Shown here: positions 1 through 9,264 of the stretch, piece by piece
Layout of the letters: the number at the start of each line of letters is the position of its first letter
How positions within the stretch are numbered: position 1 is the first letter of the stretch
NCBI GenBank assembly: GCA_015665455.1
Contig: JADFAD010000006.1
Span: 744,001 to 808,000, forward strand
Direction of reading: 5' to 3'
DNA: 64,000 nucleotides
From: Oceanospirillaceae bacterium
Lineage (GTDB): Bacteria > Pseudomonadota > Gammaproteobacteria > Pseudomonadales > Litoribrevibacteraceae
The notes under the pieces: model-generated
Database searches by the model: none
What the model saw: only the letters and a program-made list of their open reading frames with translations
Told to the model about the DNA's origin: nothing
Program-made: the position numbers and the translations under genes

Positions 1-474
1 CATCACAATTCTGCCACCATTACGTTCAATAAAAGCATCAGCCTCTTTTCGCTCTGCAAAAGAAGCCAATGTAGCGCCCATGGCACCTTGCAGCTTATGA
101 CCTATAACAAACAGCGCCGATTTTGCATCCACGTACACGGCATCGGACTGGTTATCCCAAGGGGCAGAAGCGACATCATGCACATAGATATGGTTTACCC
201 GATGTTGATGCTCAGGTTGTAATGCATAGGCAAAAAGATCACGCGTCGAGCAAAACTTTTTTGCAGTATCTCGTCCTCGTTCAAACAACTGCCCCTTTGG
301 ACCGGAGAATTGGTTAATCAACATGCCACATAAGTCACATTCCTCACCATGGTGGATCATGACCGCCTCGGGGACCTTTTTGATTTCTGCTGCGGGTTCT
401 GAGCAGCCGTATAAAAGAACACAGCTCAGAAGGATCAATCCCCCTAACCCCAACCTATTCAATTGATTTATCAT
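1..474 (-). CDS. nosL: NosL, copper-chaperone lipoprotein of nitrous oxide reductase maturation (3' end cut off by window)
   Basis: Outer-membrane-type lipoprotein that delivers copper for assembly of the NosZ copper-sulfide centre (family knowledge). I translated this frame by hand: it opens MINQLNRLGLGG, has a lipobox LLYGC (lipid cysteine near residue 28) and then the family signature CDLCGM, whose Cys and Met residues are the expected Cu(I) ligands. The ATG at 474-472 overlaps the nosY stop in an ATGA arrangement, so the two are probably translationally coupled. It is last in nosRZDFYL as seen here. About 158 codons are visible and the reading frame is still open at base 1. NosL proteins are usually about 170-190 residues, so little is missing. 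Confidence 0.9.
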   Translation of the reverse strand, partial: MINQLNRLGLGGLILLSCVLLYGCSEPAAEIKKVPEAVMIHHGEECDLCGMLINQFSGPKGQLFERGRDTAKKFCSTRDLFAYALQPEHQHRVNHIYVHDVASAPWDNQSDAVYVDAKSALFVIGHKLQGAMGATLASFAERKEADAFIERNGGRIVM

Positions 475-1298
475 GACAACTCCTTTCTACCCAAAATCCA
501 CCAAGCACATGCCAGGGGAACAACCACCCATAAAGTCATTGCTAACATTAAATAACTGAAACCATTGGCACCTTCTTGAGCTATCTGGAGAACACCCGCA
601 TAGCTTTCAGCATCAACAATCATATAAACAAATATCCGAAACAAATCCGTAGGGTTCAACCAAAGTAAAAAAGGCACTAACGTTTGATTAATATCCCCCT
701 CACTTGCCACCAAGATCGCCATTAGCACCAAATCAAAAACCAATACAAATCCAAACCAAACAATTAACGCTAAGCCTGCGGCTTTTGATTTTTCACCAAC
801 ACAAAGGCTAATAATGTAAGCAATCGCAATGAACACCCACCCCAATATGCTTGCGGCTAAAATAAACCAACCAAAAGCAACAAGCACAGCACTTGCTTCA
901 ACGTCACTGAAAATCGAGATAAACACAGCGGGCAGCCCAAACCCCAACAATGACGCCACCGTTAAAATCGAAGCCTGACCCACAAACTTCCCCAACAGTA
1001 ATTGCCCATGACTGAGCGGATAAGTAAGCAACAGCAACAACGTGCCCTGCTCAAGCTCACCGACAAAGCAATTGTAAGCAAGCATGAGTGCGATCAATGG
1101 AATCAGCATCACGCATAAACTGGCCAAACTCACCAAGGTGGATTCTAACGATGAAAAACCTAATACCCCTGCAGCGGCCGAGCCAAAATACGCAAGACCA
1201 AGCGAAAGCAAAGTAAAAATAAGTGTAATGGCGCCCGTCCAGCGATTGCGCATGCCATCGCGGAACTCTTTTTGCGCAACAATCAAAATCTTATTCAT
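471..1298 (-). CDS. nosY: NosY, ABC transporter permease for NosZ maturation
   Basis: Membrane subunit of the NosFY ABC transporter, which works with periplasmic NosD to supply sulfur (and probably handle copper) for the NosZ CuZ site. The 275-residue protein is an ABC-2 type permease: a cytoplasmic start MNKILIVAQKEFRDGMRNRW, then about six hydrophobic segments (roughly residues 22-46, 57-78, 108-130, 140-166, 177-199 and 249-268). The length is normal. The start overlaps the end of nosF by 8 bases and the stop overlaps the nosL start by 4 bases, so this is a tight operon. Identity rests on the permease fold plus its position between nosF and nosL. Confidence 0.95.
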   Translation of the reverse strand: MNKILIVAQKEFRDGMRNRWTGAITLIFTLLSLGLAYFGSAAAGVLGFSSLESTLVSLASLCVMLIPLIALMLAYNCFVGELEQGTLLLLLTYPLSHGQLLLGKFVGQASILTVASLLGFGLPAVFISIFSDVEASAVLVAFGWFILAASILGWVFIAIAYIISLCVGEKSKAAGLALIVWFGFVLVFDLVLMAILVASEGDINQTLVPFLLWLNPTDLFRIFVYMIVDAESYAGVLQIAQEGANGFSYLMLAMTLWVVVPLACAWWILGRKELS

Positions 1299-2244
1299 GT
1301 ACGCCTCCTTGATTTATTCCCGATTGCACATGAAAGTCATTGATATAAAACCGGTAAAGGGCTTCTAGAGAAGGCGGCTTCACCTGTAAATCATTAATCT
1401 CAGAGTGAGATAACAGCTGCTTCATGACACTTAGCTTTTGTTCACTGCCCACTGAAAACCGATTCACATTAGAGGACTCATTTATCCAATGAACTTCATT
1501 GGCATAACCATTCAATGTGCGCTTTAGCTCTTGCTTCGAGATACCCGAGACCTTGACCTCTACAGGTAAATTGGCTTGGCCCCGTAGGTCATCCAAGGAC
1601 CCTAAGGCGATTTTTCTCCCTGCACTCAGAATCATTGCTCGGTCAATGTGCTGTTCGACGTCAGGTAAAACATGAGAACAAAGAATAACCGCACAGCCTC
1701 CCGTCTTTAGGCGGTCAACCATTTGGTAAAAATCACTGGTCGCCACCGGATCCAACCCTACCGTGGGTTCATCTAGAATCAATAACTTCGGTTCACCCAA
1801 AAATGCCTGAGCGAGCCCAAGTCGTTGCCTCATGCCCTTGGAGTACGTTTTTACTGATCTATCTGCCGCAACCGATAAATTTACTTCCTCCAACAACGCA
1901 TCCGCCTGACGCAAAGAATGCCCCTTCAAACGAGCAAAGTAACGTAGGACTTCCCGGCCAGTTAAGTGATCATAAAAGCTGACATTTTCGGGTAAATAAC
2001 CAAACTGAGCGCGGTATTCGTGAGAGCTTGTCGCTCGGGGGCAGAACCCCAGAGCCGAAACACGTCCGGATGTTGGCTTCAAAACACCCAAAATAAGCTT
2101 CATTAAGGTGCTCTTTCCAGCACCATTGTGACCAAAAAGCCCCAACACTTCCCCAGAATGCACAGATAATGTTAATGGATGTAGAGCCTCAACTGTACGG
2201 TAGTACTTACTTACTCCGTTCAGCTCAACAGCACTCACAGTCAT
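1291..2244 (-). CDS. nosF: NosF, ABC transporter ATPase for NosZ maturation
   Basis: Cytoplasmic ATP-binding subunit paired with NosY. Visible motifs: Walker A GHNGAGKST near residues 38-46, an ABC signature of the form YSKGMRQRLGLAQ near residue 135, Walker B LLILDEPTVGLDP, and the H-loop in CSHVLPD. A C-terminal part of about 90 residues follows the ATPase core, as in other NosF proteins. At 317 residues the length is normal. The ATG overlaps the stop of nosD by 4 bases (2241-2244) and the 3' end overlaps nosY. This coupling supports a fixed-ratio D-F-Y complex. Confidence 0.95.
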   Translation of the reverse strand: MTVSAVELNGVSKYYRTVEALHPLTLSVHSGEVLGLFGHNGAGKSTLMKLILGVLKPTSGRVSALGFCPRATSSHEYRAQFGYLPENVSFYDHLTGREVLRYFARLKGHSLRQADALLEEVNLSVAADRSVKTYSKGMRQRLGLAQAFLGEPKLLILDEPTVGLDPVATSDFYQMVDRLKTGGCAVILCSHVLPDVEQHIDRAMILSAGRKIALGSLDDLRGQANLPVEVKVSGISKQELKRTLNGYANEVHWINESSNVNRFSVGSEQKLSVMKQLLSHSEINDLQVKPPSLEALYRFYINDFHVQSGINQGGVHE

Positions 2245-3554
2245 AGCCTTTCTCCTAGCAATAACAGATTATCCTCAGTAACCAATGATGGTTTCATCAA
2301 TGGACTTGAATCCTTCACTCCGGGCGCTTTCAAAACAGGAAACTGCTGTTGCACCCATCGCAATAAGAGAACCGCAGGGCTGTCCATCAGCATTTTTGCT
2401 TCCGGATATTTCCAAAATAATTTATCCACACCATCGTTCGGCTCAAACGGGACATCACCTCGACCATCACCGTCCATATCCCAGCCATGATAGTTACTCC
2501 AGTAATTCCCCACACCATCGACACTCCACTCTTGAAGGCCGTTAGATACGTATTTAACTTGAATCGGGTTATCAATAAAGCTGTTACCAAATACCTTTAC
2601 CTTTTCAGAGCCTGCAGTCAGGTGAATGCCTATCTCTGTGTGCTCAACATAATTATTGCTGATGGTGTTATACCCAGAGTTATAAACAAACAGGCCTTTT
2701 CCATCTCGACCGAGCACCTTATTTTCAGGTTTGGTCCAAACGTTTTTAACAATATTTCGGTCAATGGTTGAGTAAATGATGTAATTCATCAAGAAACCGT
2801 AATCTTCACTGTTTTCGCTAACATTCCCTCGAATCTCGAGGTAACGAGAATTCATCATCGCGTACCCAGCTCGAGTGCTGTAGGCATAATTATTGAGAAC
2901 TTTATTGCTGTAGGAATACATATAATGAATGCCGTACCGAAGATCGTGCATCGTATTCCTTTCAAGCACATTATCTTTACTGGCGATAACATAGAGACCA
3001 TCACGGGTTTTACTGATGTTGTTATCTCGAACCTCGGACAACTTCATATTGGAAAGCTGGATGCCGTTACCACGATCCGCTGAGCGTAATTCAGGGTTAC
3101 CCACAACCACATTATTAATAACCTGACAGCGCTTACCCCCTTGCAGCCAAATACCAAAACCGTCGCCTTGCAAAGAACTGTTTTTAATAATGACGTTCTC
3201 AGGTTTATGTTCAGCGTAAATGCCCGAATTCTGCTCCGTTAGATCATCGCCCCAATTAACAATATTGAGTGAATCCAACGTAACATCAGACGCATTCAAA
3301 ACTAGCCCATGGCCTTTGCCTTGAGCATCAAGGGTTGCATCAACACGTCCTATCAGTGAAATACTCGAACGAATCTCAAAGTTCCCTTTAAACCGACCAG
3401 CCTCAAGCAACACTCGATCGCCGTCTTCAGCGACATCAAGTACCTGTTGTAAGTTGTCGTCGGGTGTAACGCGCCAATCCTGAGCAACCGCATTCGAGAG
3501 ACTCACCCAAATAACACAAAGAAACATCAGACTGATTTGTAGAAGATTCAGCAT
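2241..3554 (-). CDS. nosD: NosD, periplasmic beta-helix protein for NosZ copper-site maturation
   Basis: Periplasmic partner of NosFY needed for assembly of the tetranuclear CuZ site. The first 24 or so residues (MLNLLQISLMFLCVIWVSLSN) are a Sec signal ending near AVA. The rest, 437 residues in all, shows the repetitive beta-helix pattern of carbohydrate-binding/CASH-domain proteins: many short turns with NN, GI and GN steps (for example DNVLERNTMHDLRYGIHYMYS and YNTISNNYVEHTEIGIHL). Length and repeat content match NosD. It is separated from nosZ by 131 bases holding an intrinsic terminator, so its expression may partly depend on read-through. Confidence 0.95.
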   Translation of the reverse strand: MLNLLQISLMFLCVIWVSLSNAVAQDWRVTPDDNLQQVLDVAEDGDRVLLEAGRFKGNFEIRSSISLIGRVDATLDAQGKGHGLVLNASDVTLDSLNIVNWGDDLTEQNSGIYAEHKPENVIIKNSSLQGDGFGIWLQGGKRCQVINNVVVGNPELRSADRGNGIQLSNMKLSEVRDNNISKTRDGLYVIASKDNVLERNTMHDLRYGIHYMYSYSNKVLNNYAYSTRAGYAMMNSRYLEIRGNVSENSEDYGFLMNYIIYSTIDRNIVKNVWTKPENKVLGRDGKGLFVYNSGYNTISNNYVEHTEIGIHLTAGSEKVKVFGNSFIDNPIQVKYVSNGLQEWSVDGVGNYWSNYHGWDMDGDGRGDVPFEPNDGVDKLFWKYPEAKMLMDSPAVLLLRWVQQQFPVLKAPGVKDSSPLMKPSLVTEDNLLLLGERL

Positions 3555-3582
3555 CGTTCGCTCTTTCTAATGCAGGAATAAA

Positions 3583-3616
3583 AAAAGCATAACGCCAAAC
3601 GACGCTATGCTTTTTG
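3583..3616 (-). terminator. Intrinsic terminator between nosZ and nosD
   Basis: On the minus strand a 10-bp stem (GCATAGCGTC pairing with GGCGTTATGC, two G-U pairs) closes a GTTT loop and is followed by TTTTT. It lies about 70 bases past the nosZ stop and about 30 bases before nosD. It should end a share of nosRZ transcripts, leaving nosZ more expressed than nosDFYL. Confidence 0.75.
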
Positions 3617-3685
3617 AGCTAGATTAATAAACCAAACAATTTTGCGTCTAATAACAGAACAATCTGTTTGACTTATTAGATCTTA

Positions 3686-5578
3686 CTAGGCTTCAACTAA
3701 CATACGTCCACGCATTTCCATATGAAGTGCGTGGCAGAACCAGTTACAGTAGTACCACTGAACACCGGGTTGGTCGGCGATAAACGTAATGGACGCCGTA
3801 GCTTTCGGCCCAATTTCCATCTGTACACCGTGGTTTGTTACACAGAAGCCATGAGTCACGTCTTCAACTTCATCCAAATTCGTTACGATGACTGTCACTT
3901 CATCCCCAAGTTTTACTTTGAACTCAGTCATACCGTAGTTAGGCGCAACGGACGTCATGTAAACACGTACCTTTTTACCTTCACGAATCACCTTATTGTC
4001 ATACTCAAGATCGACACCGTCTTTCTTAGCAATGGCCACGGTTTCCGCGAAAATAGGGTCATCACGAGTCCATAATTTATTCGGTTTCATCTTGCTACGA
4101 TGAACAATCATGCAGTCATGTGGTTCCGCGAACGTTGGGCCGTCATGCACCAATTTCATCTCATCACCTGAGATATCAATCAGCTGATCATTTTCAGGGC
4201 GAAGCGGCCCCACAGGTAAGAAACGGTCTTTTGAAAACTTACATAAAGAAATTAACCACTTACCATCTGCATCTCGAGTCTCCCCTGCTGAGGTATGGTT
4301 ATGCCCAGGTTGGTAATGAACATCCAGCTTTTGACGAATGTAATTCACCTTCTTACCTTGATACGCTGCAATGGCATCTTCTACGTTCCACTTGGCAATC
4401 TGACTGTCTAAAAACAACGTCGTATAAGCATTACCTTTGTTATCAAAGGCGGTATGCAAAGGCCCTAAACCGAGTTCTGGTTCAGCAACAATGGTGTCAC
4501 GCGGTTTAATTTTGTCATTAAACAAGTCGTCCAGTTTATCAATTGCGATGACAGAAACCGTAGGCGACAACTTACCATTCGCGACAAAGTATTTACCGCT
4601 TGGCGAGGTATTCATGCCATGAGGAGATTTAGGCACAGGAATGTAACGCGTCAGTTCAGACCCTTTCGTTCCATCCAGAACGGGCACGTCATTACCATTG
4701 TACGTCTTAAATTTACCCGCTTTCACTGCGGCTTCACAACGAGCCAGATTAAATACAACCACGTGATCACGCTCGGCTGAGATCATCTCGCCAAGGGTCA
4801 TGCCCATTTCAGAGTTATAACATGTAGACGCAAAGTACTTACCGTCGTAATCCGCATCGGTGTTATCCAAGTTCCCATCAACCATCACCTGAAATGCGAC
4901 CTCTAACGTTTCCGCATCAATCACGTTGAACAAAGAACGGTATGTGCTGACATCTTCGAGTGAAGCTTTACCGTCATTCACCAAAGGCACTTCAAATTCA
5001 CCATTACAAATCACGTATTTTGTATACGGTACTTTCTGAACGCGTAATCCATGAATGGCCTGAACATTCGGAACAGTAAGCATTTTGTCGGTTTTCATCA
5101 CGTCACAACGAATACGAGCAACACGAGTATTTGCTTTATCGTTAATGAAGACATATTTGCCATCGTACCGGCCGTCCTGCATAGACATATGAGGGTGATG
5201 AGAATCGCCCGCTAATAAATGCGCACTCTCACCTTTGATGCGTTTACTCTCATCGGTTAACCCCCAGCCTGTGGCACTGTCGACGTTAAATACAGGAATC
5301 CGCATCAACTCACGCATGGAAGGAATGCCCATGATGCGAACTTCACCCGAATGGCCACCACTCCAAAAGCCATAATATTCATCAAGATCACCAGGGTGAA
5401 CAAAGGCTTTATTCTTACTTATCTCTGACGCCTGAGCCTTTGCCGTCGATGCAAACATGGCTGCAGTCATTGGAACGGCTGCTGCACCGGCACCCGCCAA
5501 TGCTCCCGCACCTAAAAAGCTACGACGGCTCAAACCACTTTTTTCTTCGTTCTTCTTTGTTTTATCGTTGATATCCAT
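3686..5578 (-). CDS. nosZ: NosZ, nitrous oxide reductase (Tat-exported, clade I type)
   Basis: Periplasmic multicopper enzyme reducing N2O to N2, the last step of denitrification. A Tat signal is seen near residue 16 (SRRSFLG), followed by an Ala-rich stretch ending AKA. The body is a seven-bladed propeller with CuZ histidines in motifs such as DSHHPHMS and GHNHTS. The C-terminal cupredoxin domain carries the CuA site [12 protein letters not shown] about 20 residues from the end. A Tat signal and a nosR-first operon are typical of clade I. A longer reading frame reaches 5602, but GGGAG six bases before the ATG at 5578 gives the better start, [12 protein letters not shown], and a normal 630-residue protein. 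It is preceded by nosR by about 75 bases. Confidence 0.97.
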   Translation of the reverse strand: MDINDKTKKNEEKSGLSRRSFLGAGALAGAGAAAVPMTAAMFASTAKAQASEISKNKAFVHPGDLDEYYGFWSGGHSGEVRIMGIPSMRELMRIPVFNVDSATGWGLTDESKRIKGESAHLLAGDSHHPHMSMQDGRYDGKYVFINDKANTRVARIRCDVMKTDKMLTVPNVQAIHGLRVQKVPYTKYVICNGEFEVPLVNDGKASLEDVSTYRSLFNVIDAETLEVAFQVMVDGNLDNTDADYDGKYFASTCYNSEMGMTLGEMISAERDHVVVFNLARCEAAVKAGKFKTYNGNDVPVLDGTKGSELTRYIPVPKSPHGMNTSPSGKYFVANGKLSPTVSVIAIDKLDDLFNDKIKPRDTIVAEPELGLGPLHTAFDNKGNAYTTLFLDSQIAKWNVEDAIAAYQGKKVNYIRQKLDVHYQPGHNHTSAGETRDADGKWLISLCKFSKDRFLPVGPLRPENDQLIDISGDEMKLVHDGPTFAEPHDCMIVHRSKMKPNKLWTRDDPIFAETVAIAKKDGVDLEYDNKVIREGKKVRVYMTSVAPNYGMTEFKVKLGDEVTVIVTNLDEVEDVTHGFCVTNHGVQMEIGPKATASITFIADQPGVQWYYCNWFCHALHMEMRGRMLVEA

Positions 5579-5652
5579 AACTAACTCCCGACTATTTCTC
5601 ATTTCTAAAAGTTTTAATTCGTTTTATCACTGTTCGTTTCATTACTGATTGC

Positions 5653-7809
5653 TTAACCCATGATCTTAATTGGCTCTGCTTCCACCTCTTTTTGCTGTTT
5701 GCGATTACGCTTCTTGTGTTTATTCACAAGAGGAGGACACTTGGTTTCGCTCCAGTACGTCACTTGGCAATCCAAGCAGTGGTGGCATTCACGCAGGTTA
5801 ATTTCACCGTTTTTCTCAATGGCCCCAATTTCACATTCCACCGCACACAGCTGGCAGGGCTGGCCGCATTCTTTTCTGCGTTTGAGCCAATCAAACAAAC
5901 GGACACCGGAAGGAATCGCAATCGCAGCGCCCAGCGGGCACACGTACCGGCAATAAACTTTTCGACTAAACAGTGAAATAACCAACAAGCCAACGGCGTA
6001 AAGAATGAAAGGCCAGTCTCGATCAAAGCTCAGTAAGAAAACCGTCTTAAATGGCTCCACCTCAGCGTACTGCTCTGCCGTCTGTAAAGACTCCAGAGAC
6101 AAACCAAATAAGGCCAATAAAATGAGATATTTGACTGCCCATAGACGCTCATGAATGGCAAAAGGCACAACGTACTGGGGAATTTTCAGTTTGACGGCCA
6201 ACTCACCCAATAACTCTTGAAGCGCTCCGAATGGGCATAACCAACCACAGAAAATGCCCCGCCCCCAGAGCAGGATCGTCATGGCAACAAAGACCCACAA
6301 ACAGAAAATCACAGGATCAAGTAAAAACGTTTCCCAGTGGAAGTCGCTCATCAACGATTGAGTGAATGTGAATACATTGACCACGGAGATTTGCCCCATG
6401 GAATACCAACCAATGAACACGATGGTATAAAGCAAAAAGACCCGTCTGAAATTATGTAAAAACGTAGGAAAACGAACTAACCAGTCTTGGAGGAAAATAA
6501 CCACCAGTAAAAGCACCATACTGATAATCAAGATCACGACGGAAGTTTGCTTCTCATGCCAAACTTGTTGCCATAAAGGGAGATATTCCAAAGACTCAGT
6601 CACAACGGGATCAGGGCGATCTAAATATTTTTCAATCGGTAGATAATCGGCTTTGAAACTGCTGAACAAACTGTCCACTGGCCCCGTCTGACGGCGCACA
6701 AGCAATTCAACCTGCCATGATTGCCCTGGGTTAAACTCATGATGCTCTCGTACAATAAAGATCGACATTTCACGGAAGTACGGCGTACCTTCAGCATAAA
6801 GGTCATTCACACGATAATGATCAAGATCCCTGAAGCTAAAAACATTGTCACCTTGGTGAATCTGAATGCGATCAAAAATCCCGCCCCGAACATACCCTGA
6901 GCCCTTGAATGAAAAGCCATTACCCAACAAAGCAATGGCATGTTCACCAGGTTTTAACGTCTCAGTGAGCCATTGATACTCTGCATCGCCTAAAAGAGAC
7001 CTGCCAACGGTCGGCACATCAAGCAAGGTATAAAAAAGATTAACAAACGACGCTTCTCCCTCTTCAACCGAAAGGGGTTCCGGATTAGCCGCTTCCGTAC
7101 CTTTAAACGAGTCTTCAACCTGTTGATTATTCAGAGCAAGGCGTCGAATTGATCCGTCACCGGTCAACGTCAACCACGAACTTTCCTGATACACATCCTG
7201 TTTGATTGAAGCCATGGCGGTGGTTGCTGTATCTTCGAACTCCATGATGCCTTTCGCTTTCGCGACTTTCTTAGCCGCACGCATCACCGCGAGATTTTCA
7301 ACCATGATGGTCACGGTTGCTCCCGATAGGCCATCAACATGAACCACGCCTTCTTCCTGTAACCCTCCAATCTTTACTTTGTCAGCAGCAGATAAGCCTT
7401 CGTACTGATCCGTAAAAACTTGCAACTTATATTCAGGAATCCCGACCAAAAGAATAGGCTCATGATGCTCAAGCACCTTAGCCGTTAGAATGGTTCCTTC
7501 GGTATTTATGGCGACGAGAACATTAACGGGCTCACCCGAATAAGCTGGAATTCGAGCAACATCATTGGTTTCAAATGCATAACCCAAGACCTCATCGTTT
7601 TTCTTGATGGTCCAAGATAACGGTTCCCCCGTTTTTTCACTTATCAGGGTCGCCTCTGGAAAAGCAGCTTCAATAAAGGGCATCGCCGGTTTTGCAGGAC
7701 TGACCGTCAAACCACCAGCGAAACTTTCCTGAATCAAAACAAGGAAAGACAAAAGCAGAAAGCAGTACAGAGTTGCTTTATTCACTTGTGGATAAGTAGG
7801 CTGAATCAT
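5653..7809 (-). CDS. nosR: NosR, membrane FMN-binding/polyferredoxin protein for N2O reduction
   Basis: Inner-membrane flavo-iron-sulfur protein needed for nosZ expression and for electron supply to NosZ. In order: an N-terminal signal/TM segment (about 13-31), a periplasmic FMN-binding domain with the covalent flavin motif SGAT near residue 160, several TM helices between about 425 and 640, and cysteine motifs CGWLCPFG, CRYVCPLG, then CGQPCQLC and CHHCLDC for 4Fe-4S clusters near the C-terminus. At 718 residues it is full length. GAGG lies seven bases before the ATG. It is first in the cluster, downstream of an FNR-type box. Confidence 0.96.
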   Translation of the reverse strand: MIQPTYPQVNKATLYCFLLLSFLVLIQESFAGGLTVSPAKPAMPFIEAAFPEATLISEKTGEPLSWTIKKNDEVLGYAFETNDVARIPAYSGEPVNVLVAINTEGTILTAKVLEHHEPILLVGIPEYKLQVFTDQYEGLSAADKVKIGGLQEEGVVHVDGLSGATVTIMVENLAVMRAAKKVAKAKGIMEFEDTATTAMASIKQDVYQESSWLTLTGDGSIRRLALNNQQVEDSFKGTEAANPEPLSVEEGEASFVNLFYTLLDVPTVGRSLLGDAEYQWLTETLKPGEHAIALLGNGFSFKGSGYVRGGIFDRIQIHQGDNVFSFRDLDHYRVNDLYAEGTPYFREMSIFIVREHHEFNPGQSWQVELLVRRQTGPVDSLFSSFKADYLPIEKYLDRPDPVVTESLEYLPLWQQVWHEKQTSVVILIISMVLLLVVIFLQDWLVRFPTFLHNFRRVFLLYTIVFIGWYSMGQISVVNVFTFTQSLMSDFHWETFLLDPVIFCLWVFVAMTILLWGRGIFCGWLCPFGALQELLGELAVKLKIPQYVVPFAIHERLWAVKYLILLALFGLSLESLQTAEQYAEVEPFKTVFLLSFDRDWPFILYAVGLLVISLFSRKVYCRYVCPLGAAIAIPSGVRLFDWLKRRKECGQPCQLCAVECEIGAIEKNGEINLRECHHCLDCQVTYWSETKCPPLVNKHKKRNRKQQKEVEAEPIKIMG

Positions 7810-7867
7810 TCAAAAACCTCAACAAAATAATCTCGAACAACAAGACTTAGAGGTTTAGTATCCAAGT

Positions 7868-7888
7868 GGTGCGACAAATTGTCACACC
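7868..7888. promoter_or_regulatory. Imperfect 21-bp palindrome in the nosR promoter
   Basis: Arms GGTG-C-GACAA and TTGTC-A-CACC flank a central A; nine of ten base pairs match. It sits 16 bases inside (nosR side of) the FNR-type box, where the -10 element and start site would be expected, so a bound protein could block transcription. The binding protein is unknown. Confidence 0.45.
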
Positions 7889-7903
7889 CACTTATTCGTT
7901 CCA

Positions 7904-7917
7904 TTGACGTACATCAA
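7904..7917. promoter_or_regulatory. FNR/DNR-type box upstream of nosR
   Basis: TTGACGTACATCAA differs at one position from the FNR/DNR consensus TTGAT-N4-ATCAA. It lies 94 bases upstream of the nosR ATG. Activation of nosR by an FNR, ANR or DNR-type regulator under low oxygen or nitric oxide is the usual arrangement. GACAAT at 7883-7878 (minus strand) is a possible -10 at about the right distance for a class II site. Confidence 0.7.
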
Positions 7918-7991
7918 ATGAACAGACAAAGTTTTTTATAGCGAAGAAAAGTGGCAAGAATCTGGGCAGAAAAACCATTGACCCAGATCAA

Positions 7992-8015
7992 AAACCCTAA
8001 ATAGAATAAGGGTTT
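7992..8015 (-). terminator. Second hairpin downstream of fba
   Basis: AAACCCT and AGGGTTT form a 7-bp stem with a 10-base loop; on the minus strand the stem is followed by more T residues. It lies about 20 bases beyond the main fba terminator and may be a back-up. Confidence 0.4.
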
Positions 8016-8021
8016 AGATAC

Positions 8022-8050
8022 AAAAAACGCGACAATAACGTCGCGTTTTT
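8022..8050 (-). terminator. Intrinsic terminator of fba
   Basis: AAAAACGCGAC, loop of six, then GTCGCGTTTTT: a GC-rich stem with A and T runs on both sides, 21 bases after the fba stop. It separates the carbon-metabolism genes from nosR. Confidence 0.85.
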
Positions 8051-8071
8051 CGTGAAACTATTCAAATCAAA

Positions 8072-9136
8072 TTAACTTACTTTTGGCGTAAGCTCACCTG
8101 ATTGATACTTGTTGAACATAGCATCAAGCGAAAGTGCCTTCATCTTAGAAGCATTTCCAGCAGTACCAAACGCTTCGTAACGAGCAACACAAACATCACT
8201 CATTGCCTTAGTCGCAACAGCAAAGTATTTACGAGGATCAAACTCTGATGGATTTTCAGCCATGAAACGACGAATTGCACCCGTAGAAGCTAAACGTAAA
8301 TCAGTATCGATGTTTACTTTACGAACACCGTTCTTAATGCCTTCACAGATTTGCTCAACAGGCACGCCATAAGTTTCTGGAATTTCACCACCAAACTCAT
8401 TAATAACAGCCAACCACTCTTGAGGCACAGAAGAAGAACCGTGCATAACCAAGTGCGTATTCGGGATACGTTTATGGATCTCTTTGATACGGCCTACCGC
8501 TAAAATGTCATCGGTTGGCGGACGAGTGAACTTGTAAGCACCGTGTGAAGTACCACACGCAATTGCTAACGCATCAACACCTGTTTTCTGAACAAAGTCA
8601 GCGGCTTCTTCTGGATCGGTTAACATCTGATCGTGTGTTAATGTGCCTTCTGCACCTACACCGTCTTCTTCACCCGCTTGACCTGTTTCAAGAGAACCTA
8701 AAACACCCAGCTCACCTTCAACAGAAACACCACACGCGTGTGCCATTTCAACCGTACGACGCGTTACATCAACGTTGTACTCATAACTCATTGGCGTTTT
8801 ACCGTCTTCACCCAATGATCCGTCCATCATGACAGAGCTAAATCCTAGCTGGATTGAACGCTGACAAACCGTTGGAGACGCACCGTGATCCTGGTGCATA
8901 CATACAGGAATATGAGGAAACTCTTCGATCGCAGCCAAGATAAGATGGCGCAAGAAAGGCGCACCAGCGTATTTACGAGCACCCGCAGATGCTTGAACAA
9001 TCACAGGTGAATCTGTCTTGTCTGCGGCTTCCATGATCGCACGCATTTGTTCTAGGTTGTTTACGTTAAATGCCGGTACGCCGTAACCAAATTCAGCCGC
9101 GTGATCCAACATTTGGCGCATTGAAATAAGAGCCAT
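8072..9136 (-). CDS. fba: Class II fructose-bisphosphate aldolase
   Basis: Zinc enzyme that splits fructose 1,6-bisphosphate into glyceraldehyde 3-phosphate and dihydroxyacetone phosphate, and runs in reverse in gluconeogenesis. The protein begins [27 protein letters not shown], typical of the Calvin-type class II group. It shows the metal-site motif MHQDHG and the later MHGSSSVP. At 354 residues it matches the Pseudomonas enzyme. AAGGAT lies seven bases before the ATG. It follows pgk by 128 bases and ends in a strong terminator, so it closes tkt-epd-pgk-fba. Confidence 0.97.
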   Translation of the reverse strand: MALISMRQMLDHAAEFGYGVPAFNVNNLEQMRAIMEAADKTDSPVIVQASAGARKYAGAPFLRHLILAAIEEFPHIPVCMHQDHGASPTVCQRSIQLGFSSVMMDGSLGEDGKTPMSYEYNVDVTRRTVEMAHACGVSVEGELGVLGSLETGQAGEEDGVGAEGTLTHDQMLTDPEEAADFVQKTGVDALAIACGTSHGAYKFTRPPTDDILAVGRIKEIHKRIPNTHLVMHGSSSVPQEWLAVINEFGGEIPETYGVPVEQICEGIKNGVRKVNIDTDLRLASTGAIRRFMAENPSEFDPRKYFAVATKAMSDVCVARYEAFGTAGNASKMKALSLDAMFNKYQSGELTPKVS

Positions 9137-9264
9137 GTTATTAATCCTTATATAAATATTTGATCGTCAGGTAAATACATAGGGACTTAATCTCCCAATA
9201 CCCAACGATCTAAAATCGTCCTGATGTCTAATAAATAAACCAGACACCACCAAATTCAAATATG

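Noticed and set aside
123-317. 64-codon plus-strand ORF
   Set aside because: It is antisense to nosL, which has a lipobox and the CDLCGM metal motif.
3722-4509. Plus-strand ORFs of 117 and 129 codons
   Set aside because: They lie opposite nosZ, whose copper motifs and Tat signal establish the coding strand.
5579-5602. Upstream ATG start for nosZ
   Set aside because: No ribosome site; GGGAG is placed for the ATG at 5578 and lies inside the would-be extension.
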